From Rhodococcus koreensis (GTDB lineage: Bacteria; Actinomycetota; Actinomycetes; Mycobacteriales; Mycobacteriaceae), in NCBI RefSeq assembly GCF_900105905.1, contig NZ_FNSV01000005.1, positions 4,960,001 to 5,024,000 of the forward strand: a stretch of 64,000 nucleotides of DNA, read 5' to 3'. The notes beneath the pieces are model-generated. The model was not told where the DNA came from and made no database searches. It worked only from the letters and a program-made list of their open reading frames with translations. The first letter of the stretch is position 1, and every line of letters starts with the position of its first letter. Below are positions 51,421 through 61,980 of the stretch, one piece after another. Position numbers and translations under genes: made by a program.

Positions 51421-52005
51421 TCAGTACGCGGCCGTGTGGAGCTTGGTCAGTGCGTATTCGGTGATCGCGACCAGGGCGCGTTTCGCCGATTCCCGGTCAC
51501 GCGCGTCGATCGGGATGATCGGCACGTCCTCGGAGATCGCGAGGGCCGCCCGAATGTCCTCGATCGGGTAACGGGGGGCGTCGTCGAACTCGTTGATCGC
51601 GACGAGGAACGGCAGCTGCCGAGCCTCGAAGAAGTCGACCGCCGCGAAACTCTCGTCCAGCCGACGGGTGTCGATCAGGACGATCGCGCCGATCGCACCG
51701 CGGATCAGGTCGTCCCACATGAACCAGAACCGGTGCTGACCGGGCGTGCCGAACAGGTACAGCACCAGGTCGTCGGCCAGGCTGATCCGACCGAAGTCCA
51801 TGGCGACGGTGGTCGTGCCCTTCTGCGGTGTCGCAGCCAGGTTGTCGACGCCGTCGCTGGCGTTGGTCACGAGCGCCTCGGTGCGCAGCGGGACGATCTC
51901 GGAGACCGCCCCCACCAGCGTGGTCTTTCCGACGCCGAACCCGCCGGCGATCACGATCTTGGTCGAGGTCACCCGATTGCGGGGATCAGATTTCGCGAAG
52001 TCCAC
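51421..52005 (-). CDS. Conservon GTPase (CvnD-like)
   Basis: A 194-residue small GTPase of the conservon type. VIAGGFGVGKTTLVGAVSEI is the P-loop, TTTVAMDFGRI the switch I region, LFGTPGQHRFWFMWDDLIRGA the switch II region (DxxG replaced by GTPG), and AINEFDD takes the place of NKxD. GTG 52005 is chosen because AAAGGG lies 6 bases upstream; it overlaps the DUF742 gene by 20 bases. In Streptomyces, conservons form membrane-associated, G-protein-like complexes controlling development and antibiotic production. Confidence 0.88.
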   Translation of the reverse strand: MDFAKSDPRNRVTSTKIVIAGGFGVGKTTLVGAVSEIVPLRTEALVTNASDGVDNLAATPQKGTTTVAMDFGRISLADDLVLYLFGTPGQHRFWFMWDDLIRGAIGAIVLIDTRRLDESFAAVDFFEARQLPFLVAINEFDDAPRYPIEDIRAALAISEDVPIIPIDARDRESAKRALVAITEYALTKLHTAAY

Positions 52006-52360
52006 TGAGGACCCTTTCGATGAGTTCACGACGTTCGGAGTCGGTCGAGTCTTCCTTCAGGGTGGCCAGGATCTGAAGATGACCGGCCTCGACCAGGTCT
52101 GCGACGAGGACGCGTGCCACTCCGAGGGGCACACCCACCCGGGCGGCGATCTCGGCGACCGAAGGCGACTGCTGGCACAACGCGACGATGGCCGCGTTGA
52201 CGTCGTCGAGTTCCCACTGCCGGTCCACCGACTGCGGCAGTGCCTGAATCAACGCTTCGAGCGCGAGCTCGACCGCGGGCCGGGTCCGGCCCGACGTCAG
52301 CGAGTACGGGCGCACGATGTTCGGGCCCCGCTGCTCCGAGTGGTGGTCGTTCATGGGCAT
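51986..52360 (-). CDS. Conservon DUF742 protein (CvnC-like)
   Basis: A 124-residue protein of the DUF742 family. IVRPYSLTSGRTRP at the N-terminus and a winged-helix-like region (VAEIAARVGVPLGVARVLVADLVEAGHLQI) are diagnostic. In conservons it works with the roadblock protein and GTPase; it may bind DNA or act as adaptor. ATG 52360 or 52354 could be the start. The 3' end overlaps the GTPase gene. Confidence 0.88.
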   Translation of the reverse strand: MPMNDHHSEQRGPNIVRPYSLTSGRTRPAVELALEALIQALPQSVDRQWELDDVNAAIVALCQQSPSVAEIAARVGVPLGVARVLVADLVEAGHLQILATLKEDSTDSERRELIERVLSGLREI

Positions 52361-52367
52361 GGGCTGG

Positions 52368-52784
52368 TCAGAGACCCTGCGGGGTACGGGCCGTGGCCTG
52401 CACCGATGCGCCGACGCGGTCGACCAGGATCGCCATCTCGTAGCCGACCTGCCCGATGTCGCACTCGGCGTCCGTGAGCGTCGCGAGGTGCGAGCCGTCG
52501 CCGACGCTCATGAGCAGCAGGTACCCGTGCTGCATCTCGACCACCGACTGCAGCACGCCGCCGCCCTCGAAGAGCCGGGACACGCCGGCCGACAGGCTTG
52601 CGAGCCCCGACGTGACCGCGGCCAGCTGCTCGGCCCGGTCGATCGGGAGGTGGGCGCTGGCCGCCATCAGGAGACCGTCCGCGGACACCAGCACGGCGTG
52701 CGAGACACCGGGGACGTCACTGGCGAAGTTCGACACCAACCAGTCGAGAGGTCGCGTGACGTCGGATCCATGAGCGGTGTTCAT
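52368..52784 (-). CDS. Conservon roadblock/LC7 protein (CvnB-like)
   Basis: A 138-residue roadblock/LC7 protein. LDWLVSNFASDVPGVSHAVLVSADGLLMAAS opens the domain; further strands such as GGVLQSVVEMQHGYLLLMSVGDGSHLAT complete it. This fold resembles the MglB GTPase-activating protein and probably modulates the CvnD GTPase. AAGGAG lies 5 bases before the ATG, which overlaps the stop of the kinase gene by four bases (ATGA). Confidence 0.9.
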   Translation of the reverse strand: MNTAHGSDVTRPLDWLVSNFASDVPGVSHAVLVSADGLLMAASAHLPIDRAEQLAAVTSGLASLSAGVSRLFEGGGVLQSVVEMQHGYLLLMSVGDGSHLATLTDAECDIGQVGYEMAILVDRVGASVQATARTPQGL

Positions 52785-55627
52785 CGGTCTCCTTCAATGC
52801 TGTTACGTTCCGCGAGCCTCGTGGCCCTGCCGTTTCGGACGCCCTGCTGGTGACGACTGAGATTGGCGCGAATCGTCTCGGGGTCGCGCACCCGGCGCAG
52901 GGTCCCCGTATTGTGCGCGCCTTCGACCGTGCCGGGAACCAGCCGGTCACCGGGGCGCCGCTTCGGCAGTCCGATCTCCGGGTCGACCTCGACGGGGGTC
53001 TCGCTGACCCGTTCCGCGGCGGACCATCCGGCGTCGCCGGCGGAGTGCCAGACGCCGGGTGCGCCCTCGGCGCCGGTCGGATCGGTCAGCCAGTCGGACA
53101 CCATGTCGGAGAAAATCGGGGTGCCGCCGCCGGGCCGCGGGGTCGCCGCGGCCGGGGGCGGATCGATCCGCGACTGGAAGAACGACGCGGTCTTCGCCGA
53201 GTTGGTGCGGTAGCGGTGCCGGACCGGTGCCTGGTCGTCGCCGTTCGACAACAGGGGCGCCGGTTGTTCCGCGGTCCGCGCCTCGATGCGGTTCTCGCTG
53301 CGGGGTGCGTGCGGTGCGTGCTGCGGCTGCGATTCCGCCGGCGCCGTCTCCGGCCGCGATGCCGGGGTCGCCGCCTGCGGCCGCCGCACGGGCAGCTTCG
53401 GCATCGCTCCGGATCCGCGGACGTTGACGGTGTCCTGGGACTGCGCGGCCGGGGCAGCGGCCGACGATCCCGCGCCGGCCGCGATACCGCTGGCACCGGG
53501 CTGCCGTCGGGGCAGGCTGGTGCCCGACGCCGTCGTCACCGCACCCGCGGGAGCCGGGCTCGGCGCCGGCGGAGGCGTGGACGGGGTGCGGGTCGGCAAT
53601 CCGTTGCGGGTCGCCGGCAACTGCGGGGTGTCCTTGCGCGGCGCCGGGGCCGCGGGCGCCGGGATGGCGGTCCGAACCGGTGCCGCGGGAATCTTCCGCT
53701 GCGATCCCGTGTCCTGCCGCGCCGCCTGCGACACGATCAGCGCGTTCGGGATGTGGATGCTCACGGTCACACCCGGGTTGCGGGCGGTGTCGAACGTCGA
53801 CCGCAGGCGCACGGTCAGACCGTGACGCTTCGCGAGCCGGCTCACGACGAACAGGCCCATGTGGCGGGCGGTCTCGGGACCGACCTCGCCACCCGACGCC
53901 AGACGCTCGTTGACGGCGCGCATGTCGTCGGCGGGGATACCGATGCCGCGGTCCGCGATCTCGAGCAGCACTCCACCGTCGACGGCGCGAGCGAAGCTGA
54001 ACGTCACCGCCGTGTCCGGCGGCGAGGCGCGCAGCGCGTTGTCGACGAGTTCGGCGAGCAGGTGCACGACGTCGGTGACGACGGTGCCGCTGAGCGCACC
54101 TTCGGGGGTCGCACCCATCTGGACCCGCTGGTAGTCCTCGACCTCGGAGATCGCGGCGCGCAGCACGTCACCGAGCGGGATCGGCGCCGCCTGTGACCGA
54201 CGCACGCGGGTGCCGGCCAGAATCAGCAGGTTCTCGCCGTTCCGGCGCATACGCGCGGCCAGGTGGTCCAGCCGGAACAGGCTCTCGAGGCGCTTCGGGT
54301 CCTTCTCCTCGAACTCGAGATTCTCGATCAGGCCGAGCTGCTGGTCGACGAGCGACTTGCTTCGGCGGGCGAGCGTTTCGAACATGTCGTTGATCTGCAG
54401 ACGCAGTTGCGCCTGCTCACCGGCGAGCTTGAGTGCCTGCCCGTGGATGTCGTCCACGGCGCGGGCGAGCTGCCCGATCTCCTCGGAGGAGTGCACGGCC
54501 ACCGGTTCGAACGACAGCCCCCTCGGATCGTCGCTGGCCTTGATCTGCTCGATCGCGTCCGGCAGGTCGCGGCGGGCGGCCTTCAGCGCGCCGTACCGCA
54601 GTCGGCGGATCGGGCCGATCAGCGACCGCGACACGAGGAGCGCGAGAACAAGCGCGGCGAGCAGCGTTCCGAGGACGATCGCCGTGTCACGCAGCGCGGC
54701 GGACCGGGTCTCGGCGGCGCGGATCTGCACGGTGGACGCGATGTCCTTCGCCACTTCGCTGGTCAGGTCCTGGTAGATGTCGCGGCTGGCGATGAGCGAG
54801 GAACGCAGCTGCAGGATGGGCAGCACCCCGCCGCGTGCCGCGTCGGCCAGACCCCGGTCGATGAGGGCGTTGCGGTCGTTGATGTTGTTCCGCAGCGTCT
54901 GGAGGCGCTCGTCGCCCTTCGGGTAGTACCGGTCGAGGACGTCGAGGAGGCTCGATTCGGCGCCGGCGGCCGCGACGACGGCCGAGGTGGGAATGTTGCC
55001 CGTGCGGGCCTTCTCCCGTCCTTCGGGACTGGCGTACACGTCCTTCACGATCACGAGACCCATGGCCTGTTCGAACAGGCGACGCTGCGCCTGCCAGGCG
55101 TTGGTCAGCTGGTAGCCCTTGTCGACGACCTCGCTGTCCTCGATGGGGCGGACGATGTCGTCGACTTCCCGGATGAAGTCCGCGGCGAACGCGCGCTGGC
55201 GTTCCGCGAGCAGATCGGTGGCGACACCCGGGGAGTCCATCAGATTGAGGAGGGCCCGGCCGTCCGAGACGGTCTGGTTGATGGAACTCGCGACGGCGGG
55301 ATCCAGTTCGGGGTTCCGGGCCTGTTCGGACACGTCGTTCATCAGGGATTCCGCGACCGCACGGTCTTCCTTGGTGAGGGTGCCCGAGGCGTAACCACTG
55401 GTCACGGTACCCATCGAGGCCTCGAGGGCCACGATGTCCGGGACGACGACGATCTGGTCGGCGGCCTCGGTGAAGTGGACGGCGTTGCTCAGCTCGCCCT
55501 GCACGCGGAGCCCGCCGAGCACCATGGCGACGGTGACGGGAACTGCGAGTACCGCAGTGACCTTCCACCGCAGGCCCCAGCCCTCGATATCCCAGAACTT
55601 TGCCCGGGGCGGCGAATCGTCGCTCAT
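52781..55627 (-). CDS. Conservon sensor kinase-like protein (CvnA-like, NIT domain)
   Basis: A 948-residue protein. Membrane segment (WKVTAVLAVPVTVAMVLGGLRV), an extracytoplasmic domain of about 270 residues resembling the nitrate/nitrite-sensing NIT domain, a second membrane segment (TAIVLGTLLAALVLALLVSRSLIGPIRRLR) with HAMP, a helical LDHLAARMRRNGENLLIL region holding the possible phospho-histidine, and a HATPase domain (ELVDNALRASPPDTAVTF, IADRGIGIP). The last 300 residues are Pro/Ala-rich and disordered. No response regulator is adjacent; conservon kinases are thought to signal to the GTPase. ATG 55627 has AAGGAAG upstream. Upstream in-frame starts lack family sequence. Confidence 0.9.
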   Translation of the reverse strand: MSDDSPPRAKFWDIEGWGLRWKVTAVLAVPVTVAMVLGGLRVQGELSNAVHFTEAADQIVVVPDIVALEASMGTVTSGYASGTLTKEDRAVAESLMNDVSEQARNPELDPAVASSINQTVSDGRALLNLMDSPGVATDLLAERQRAFAADFIREVDDIVRPIEDSEVVDKGYQLTNAWQAQRRLFEQAMGLVIVKDVYASPEGREKARTGNIPTSAVVAAAGAESSLLDVLDRYYPKGDERLQTLRNNINDRNALIDRGLADAARGGVLPILQLRSSLIASRDIYQDLTSEVAKDIASTVQIRAAETRSAALRDTAIVLGTLLAALVLALLVSRSLIGPIRRLRYGALKAARRDLPDAIEQIKASDDPRGLSFEPVAVHSSEEIGQLARAVDDIHGQALKLAGEQAQLRLQINDMFETLARRSKSLVDQQLGLIENLEFEEKDPKRLESLFRLDHLAARMRRNGENLLILAGTRVRRSQAAPIPLGDVLRAAISEVEDYQRVQMGATPEGALSGTVVTDVVHLLAELVDNALRASPPDTAVTFSFARAVDGGVLLEIADRGIGIPADDMRAVNERLASGGEVGPETARHMGLFVVSRLAKRHGLTVRLRSTFDTARNPGVTVSIHIPNALIVSQAARQDTGSQRKIPAAPVRTAIPAPAAPAPRKDTPQLPATRNGLPTRTPSTPPPAPSPAPAGAVTTASGTSLPRRQPGASGIAAGAGSSAAAPAAQSQDTVNVRGSGAMPKLPVRRPQAATPASRPETAPAESQPQHAPHAPRSENRIEARTAEQPAPLLSNGDDQAPVRHRYRTNSAKTASFFQSRIDPPPAAATPRPGGGTPIFSDMVSDWLTDPTGAEGAPGVWHSAGDAGWSAAERVSETPVEVDPEIGLPKRRPGDRLVPGTVEGAHNTGTLRRVRDPETIRANLSRHQQGVRNGRATRLAERNSIEGDR

Positions 55628-56052
55628 CCCACGCTTCCTTTCCAACCACTCATAGCTTGTCGCTCTGTGCTCGTGACCCCGCCCGCGAGAGGGCAGCCGT
55701 ACCGGATCGGACGACACGCGTCGACAGAGGAAAGTGATCGATCAGTTGCGCTGTGCGCAGCGCTGCCCGACGCACCGATTTCCGAATGTAACGAGTTCAT
55801 CACATCCCCATGGGGAACGTTCTTACCACAGAAATTCCCCGATCCTTACTTCCAAGTAACATCCGCACCACTGATCCCAGACGTTGCCGCCGCGGGGTGG
55901 ATCAGCCGACCAGGCTACACAGAATCGCCGTTCACAGTCGAGGACGGAATTCTGCGTCATCCGTTCCCGCAACCGGCCCAGACGGGTGCAGCCACCGGGG
56001 TCTTCCGACCACCGGTGGCTGCACGCGATCCGTATTCTGTTGTGCCGGATAC
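55628..56052. other. Intergenic region between gyrB and the conservon
   Basis: This 425-base region separates gyrB from the conservon kinase gene, both on the minus strand. It contains the gyrB terminator (55986-56024), a 12-base palindrome TCCCCATGGGGA at 55805-55816, and a stretch from about 55770 to 55970 that is visibly less GC-rich than its surroundings. No coding sequence or RNA gene could be supported. The conservon promoter is probably here. Confidence 0.5.
55986..56024 (-). terminator. Terminator downstream of gyrB
   Basis: A perfect 13-bp stem (55986-55998 with 56012-56024) closes a 13-base loop, 29 bases after the gyrB stop. There is no U-tract. It implies that gyrB and the conservon/gyrA genes are separate transcription units. 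Confidence 0.7.
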
Positions 56053-58095
<2,043 letters not shown>

Positions 58096-58203
58096 GGGTG
58101 GGTAGCTCTCCTTCTCCGTCCAATGCCCGACGCAGGCGCCCACCGCCCTGGTCGGGCACGCGGGAGACGAGAATCGGGAATCTTGCCGCTAGTTACCTCG
58201 GCC

Positions 58204-58209
58204 ATCTTA
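58204..58209 (-). promoter_or_regulatory. Possible gyrB -10 element
   Basis: TAAGAT occurs about 110 bases upstream of the gyrB start on the coding strand. The -35 region is not recognisable. The remaining bases between 58096 and 58292 contain an imperfect hairpin near 58242-58276 that may end the upstream hydrolase transcript. Confidence 0.3.
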
Positions 58210-58292
58210 CTGGTACGTCTGGCCCAGGAGCGGGCTATGACACCCCTGAGCGCCCCGTAGACGAATTTTCAGGGCGCCTCGGGAGTGAAAAC

Positions 58293-59231
58293 CTAGGCTG
58301 ACGCGCTCTCGGACGGCCCGTCCGGGGCATTTCCCCATTGCCGGTCCTCGACGTCCAGCACGAACTCCGCGGCGAGTTGCGCAATGTCCGCGGCGTGGGA
58401 GATGGGCGACCAGTGACCGGCGTCGACCCCTCGACGGCGCAGATCGGGTGCCCATTTCTCGGTGTCCTCGTACCCGACGGGCCGTACCGCCTTGTCGTTC
58501 TCGTTCAGGATCAGCTGGACGGGGACGTCGGTGTACCGCTCACGCGGCCGCAGCAGGCTGGTCCGGATGTTCGCCCGGTACAGCTTGAGACCGTTGACCA
58601 TGTCGTCCGCCAGCGTCGGCGCCGGACGCACCAGGGCCGGGTCGAGGCGGTCGAAGAACTTCAGGAACGCCGGCCAGTGCCGGGAGAACCACAGCCGCAG
58701 CGGCAGCGTCGCCAGGCCCGGGATCTGGAACAGGACGGTGTAGCCGGACGCGACGGCCTGCGCGAGCGGCCCGCCGAACCGGCGGTCGGAGATGCGGCGG
58801 CGCATCCACTTCCCGAGGTGGTCGAGGTTCGGCCCGGAGACGGACGTGAACGACGCGATCCGCGTACGGGCGCCCGGTTCGCAGACCGCCTCCCACGCCT
58901 CCACCGACCCCCAGTCGTGCGCGAGCACGTGCACCGGCCTGCCCGGGCTGACGGCGTCGATCACCGTGAACAGGTCGCCCGCCAGGGCGGGCAGCCGGTA
59001 GTCCTCGACCCGGGTGGGCACGGTGCTCTCGCCGGCGCCGCGGCTGTCGTAGCTGACCACCCGGAACCGTTCCTTCAGGAACGGCACCACCCGGCTCCAC
59101 AGTTCGTGGGTGTCGGGCCAGCCGTGAACTAGCACCATCGTCTCGCCGGCGGGGTTGCCTTCCTCGAACACGGCGAGGTCGACGGAACCGTTGGTGATCC
59201 GCCGGGCGGTACCGGACGTGGATGGAGTCAT
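58293..59231 (-). CDS. Alpha/beta hydrolase, epoxide hydrolase-like
   Basis: A 312-residue alpha/beta hydrolase. VLVHGWPDTHELW is the HGxP oxyanion motif, and the elbow is LAHDWGSVEAW, with aspartate rather than serine as nucleophile. This is the arrangement of epoxide hydrolases and haloalkane dehalogenases. A C-terminal histidine in VDAGHWSPISHAADIA completes the site. The substrate is unknown. It follows the ferredoxin reductase and di-iron hydrolase genes on the same strand (36-base gap), which suggests an oxidative pathway that produces an epoxide or activated intermediate. Confidence 0.82.
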   Translation of the reverse strand: MTPSTSGTARRITNGSVDLAVFEEGNPAGETMVLVHGWPDTHELWSRVVPFLKERFRVVSYDSRGAGESTVPTRVEDYRLPALAGDLFTVIDAVSPGRPVHVLAHDWGSVEAWEAVCEPGARTRIASFTSVSGPNLDHLGKWMRRRISDRRFGGPLAQAVASGYTVLFQIPGLATLPLRLWFSRHWPAFLKFFDRLDPALVRPAPTLADDMVNGLKLYRANIRTSLLRPRERYTDVPVQLILNENDKAVRPVGYEDTEKWAPDLRRRGVDAGHWSPISHAADIAQLAAEFVLDVEDRQWGNAPDGPSESASA

Positions 59232-59267
59232 GGGTGTCCTCTGGGTTCGGGTTCGGGAATCGGTGGA

Positions 59268-60386
59268 TTACAGGTCGAGGACGAGGCGGCCGCCGTCGGT
59301 GCGGGACACGCAGATCAGCATCTCGTTCTCCTGCTCGGCGTCGGTGAGCCGCGTCTCGCGGTGGTCCGGGGTGCCGGACAGCACCTTGACCCTGCAGGTG
59401 CCGCAGAATCCCTGCTGGCACGAATACCCCACTCCGGGCATCGTCTTCTTGATCACCGTGAGCGCGGATTCGTCGGCGGGCACGGTGAGCACCTCACCCG
59501 TGCTGACGAGCTGCACTTCGAATTCGGTGCCGCCCCGGACCGGCGGCGCACCGAATCGCTCGAAATGCAACGCGGTGGCGGGGCTTCCGGGAAAGGCGCG
59601 GCGCACCGACTCGAGCATCGGCGTCGGCCCGCAGCAGTAGACGGCGCCGCCGGGCGCGGCACGCTCGAGCAATTCCTCTGCGATTGGCAGTCCGAATTCG
59701 TCGTCGGGGCGGATGAAAATCCGTGACGGATCGAATGTTTCGATCTCGTCGAGGAACGGCATCGACTCCCGGGACCGGCCGGAATACACGAACTGCCAGT
59801 CCATCCCGAGATCGCGCGCGGCGCGCACCATCGCCAGGATCGGCGTGATGCCGATGCCGCCGGCGACGAAGAGCGCGCTCCCCTCGCCCACGAACGGAAA
59901 TCCGTTGCGGGGTCCGCGAACCGTCACCGACGCCCCCGGCTCGAGGGCATGCATCTCGAGGGATCCGCCACCTCCGTCGGGGATACAGCGGACGGCGATG
60001 CTGTAGCCCGTGCGGTCGGACGGATCCCCGCACAGCGAGTACTGACGTCGCAGCCCGGACGGCAGGTGGAAGTCGAGGTGCGAACCCGGCTGCCACGCAG
60101 GAAGTTCGGCGCCGTCCTCGGCCTCGAACCGCAACTGCACGACGTTGTCGTCCAACGCGACGACGTCCCGTTGGGAGACAACCATTTTCATCGCCACATC
60201 GGGGTTGTGACCGGCGACGCCGGGGTCGTACTCGTACGCGGTGAGAACACGAAGGTACTTGGCGGCCACGGCCTCGGTGATCCGCATGGCGCGGTCGGGA
60301 CGCGAGCGGCCCTTGATGTCCGGCGGCGCGTCGTACCGGGGCAGGCCCTGCCCGGTGAACACCTCCCGCACCTGGGACAGCTTCAT
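59268..60386 (-). CDS. Ferredoxin reductase-type oxidoreductase with C-terminal 2Fe-2S domain
   Basis: A 372-residue electron-transfer protein. The flavin site is RRQYSLCGDPSD, the NAD(P)H site GGIGITPILAMVRAA with YCCGPTPML, and the C-terminal plant-type ferredoxin domain has CQQGFCGTC plus a fourth cysteine in EMLICVSR. About 65 extra residues precede the flavin domain. This is the layout of phthalate dioxygenase reductase-type proteins and of the reductases paired with membrane or di-iron oxygenases. It overlaps the upstream di-iron hydrolase gene by four bases (ATGA), so the two are likely partners. Confidence 0.9.
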   Translation of the reverse strand: MKLSQVREVFTGQGLPRYDAPPDIKGRSRPDRAMRITEAVAAKYLRVLTAYEYDPGVAGHNPDVAMKMVVSQRDVVALDDNVVQLRFEAEDGAELPAWQPGSHLDFHLPSGLRRQYSLCGDPSDRTGYSIAVRCIPDGGGGSLEMHALEPGASVTVRGPRNGFPFVGEGSALFVAGGIGITPILAMVRAARDLGMDWQFVYSGRSRESMPFLDEIETFDPSRIFIRPDDEFGLPIAEELLERAAPGGAVYCCGPTPMLESVRRAFPGSPATALHFERFGAPPVRGGTEFEVQLVSTGEVLTVPADESALTVIKKTMPGVGYSCQQGFCGTCRVKVLSGTPDHRETRLTDAEQENEMLICVSRTDGGRLVLDL

Positions 60387-61291
60387 CGCTCGGCCGCCTG
60401 AGCCGCCGGCGAGGACGCCAGGTACTTCACGGCCTGCGCCGTCGAACCCTCGTTGCTCGGGTGGTACGACCGCGTGAAGTACGTCGACATCCGCTTGCCG
60501 AGTTCGCGGGCCGTCGGGAGGGTGCCGCGCTTGCCCGCCGCGAAGAAATCGGTCAGGTGCGGCTTACGCCGGTGCGCCGACCACTGCGCGAGCTCCGGAT
60601 CGTTCCGCATGAGGAATCGGGTGCCGCGTACCCACAGCCATACGATGACCGGAGTCACGATCAGCTGGGTGCGGATCCGCCGCGACTCCCGCTTGTCGAA
60701 GTACCGCATGACGTCGTACGCCACCGACCGGTGCTCGACCTCCTCGGCGCCGTGCCAGCGCAGCAGGTCGAGCATCGTCGGGTGCATCCCCACCCGATCG
60801 AGGCCCTCGGCGCCCAGGACCCAGTCGCCGAGGAACGCGGTGATGTGCTCGATGGCGGCGATGACCGCCAGCCGCTCGATCAGGTAGTTCTTCTCGCGCA
60901 GACCGGTCAGCGGTCGCGGTCCGAGGATCTTGGAGAAGGTCCATTCCATCTGCTCGGTGAAGGGTGTCGGATCGAGCCCCTTCTCCTTCAGGTGCACCAG
61001 CACGCCGGTGTGCGCGTTGGCATGCATCGCTTCCTGGCCGATGAACCCGACGACGTCGTCGCGGAGCTGCTCGTCCTCGATCAGCGGCAGGGCCTCTTTG
61101 AACGTCTCGACGAACCACTCCTCGCCCGCGGGCAGGAGGAGGTGCAGGACATTGAGGACGTGCGTGCTGAACGGGTCGCCCGGGATCCAGTGCATCGGGA
61201 GGTTCGACCAGTCGAACTCCACGTTTCTGGCCTGCAACAGGATGTGGTCCGGTTCGGGGATCGCGTTCCGGGGCGCAGTCGGGGCGGACAT
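60383..61291 (-). CDS. Metal-dependent hydrolase-type protein (PF10118), putative di-iron
   Basis: A 302-residue helical protein of the family annotated as predicted metal-dependent hydrolase. Conserved acidic and histidine residues occur in AGEEWFVETFKEAL, GFIGQEAMHANAHTG, AIEHITAFLGDWV and WHGAEEVEHRSVAYDV, an arrangement reminiscent of ferritin-like di-iron proteins. Being coupled to a ferredoxin reductase, it may be an oxygenase rather than a hydrolase; that is my inference. ATG 61291 has AAGGAG 8 bases upstream. It heads a three-gene operon inserted between the DUF721 gene and gyrB. Confidence 0.82.
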   Translation of the reverse strand: MSAPTAPRNAIPEPDHILLQARNVEFDWSNLPMHWIPGDPFSTHVLNVLHLLLPAGEEWFVETFKEALPLIEDEQLRDDVVGFIGQEAMHANAHTGVLVHLKEKGLDPTPFTEQMEWTFSKILGPRPLTGLREKNYLIERLAVIAAIEHITAFLGDWVLGAEGLDRVGMHPTMLDLLRWHGAEEVEHRSVAYDVMRYFDKRESRRIRTQLIVTPVIVWLWVRGTRFLMRNDPELAQWSAHRRKPHLTDFFAAGKRGTLPTARELGKRMSTYFTRSYHPSNEGSTAQAVKYLASSPAAQAAER

Positions 61292-61416
61292 CTCATTACT
61301 CCTTCGTGCCGGCGGCTGCGCCACGACGAAGGCTTGTGGCACAGTTCACTCGATGACTTGGAGTAACTGTAACACCGGGTAATAGACAAAACTAGGGACC
61401 GAACGCCCGCTCCGGC

Positions 61417-61980
61417 CTATCCGTAGGTGTCGCGGGGGCCGCGCCCCCGGATGTGCCGTTCCCCTTTTCGCCAGCTCGGCGCGGTCGGACCGGTGATCCG
61501 CAGCGACTTCACGACGCCGTCGCCGACGGCCGCGGCGATCTTCGCGAGAATCTGCGACTGCATCATCCGAAGCTGGGTCGCCCAGGCCGTCGACTCCGCG
61601 GAGACGCTGAGAATCCCGTCCCGCAGCCCGGTCGGCTCGGCGTGCGCGGCGATGTCCTCACCGACCACCTGCACCCATCGACCGAGGACCGTTCCCTCGG
61701 ACACCTTGGGAGACCAGCCGCGTTGTTTCGCGAGCGCGCTGGTCAGCGCACCGAACGGCTGGGGATCACGGTCGTCGGGCCCCGGACCGGACCAGCCTCG
61801 CCTGCGCCGGGCGCGCAACGCCCGCACACCGGTCCCGGACCGGCGGCCCTGCCCGACGGATTTTCCGCTCGCCTTCGCCGCGGCCCGCGCCTCCTCGAGG
61901 GCACGCCGGGCGAGATCGATTCCCTTCACCTCCGGTTCGGGGGTCGCCGCGGGCACGGTGGGTTCGGCATCATCCGTCAC
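61417..61980 (-). CDS. DUF721 family protein (Rv0004-like, DciA-related)
   Basis: A 187-residue protein. The N-terminal 75 residues are charged and disordered (ALEEARAAAKASGKS, RALRARRRRGWSG). The DUF721 domain follows (WSPKVSEGTVLGRWVQVVGEDIAAHAEPTGLRDGILSVSAESTAWATQLRMMQSQIL). DUF721 proteins related to DciA assist loading of the replicative helicase, and position between recF and gyrB is conserved. GTG 61980 has GGAGG 6 bases upstream and overlaps the recF end by 11 bases. Confidence 0.92.
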   Translation of the reverse strand: MTDDAEPTVPAATPEPEVKGIDLARRALEEARAAAKASGKSVGQGRRSGTGVRALRARRRRGWSGPGPDDRDPQPFGALTSALAKQRGWSPKVSEGTVLGRWVQVVGEDIAAHAEPTGLRDGILSVSAESTAWATQLRMMQSQILAKIAAAVGDGVVKSLRITGPTAPSWRKGERHIRGRGPRDTYG

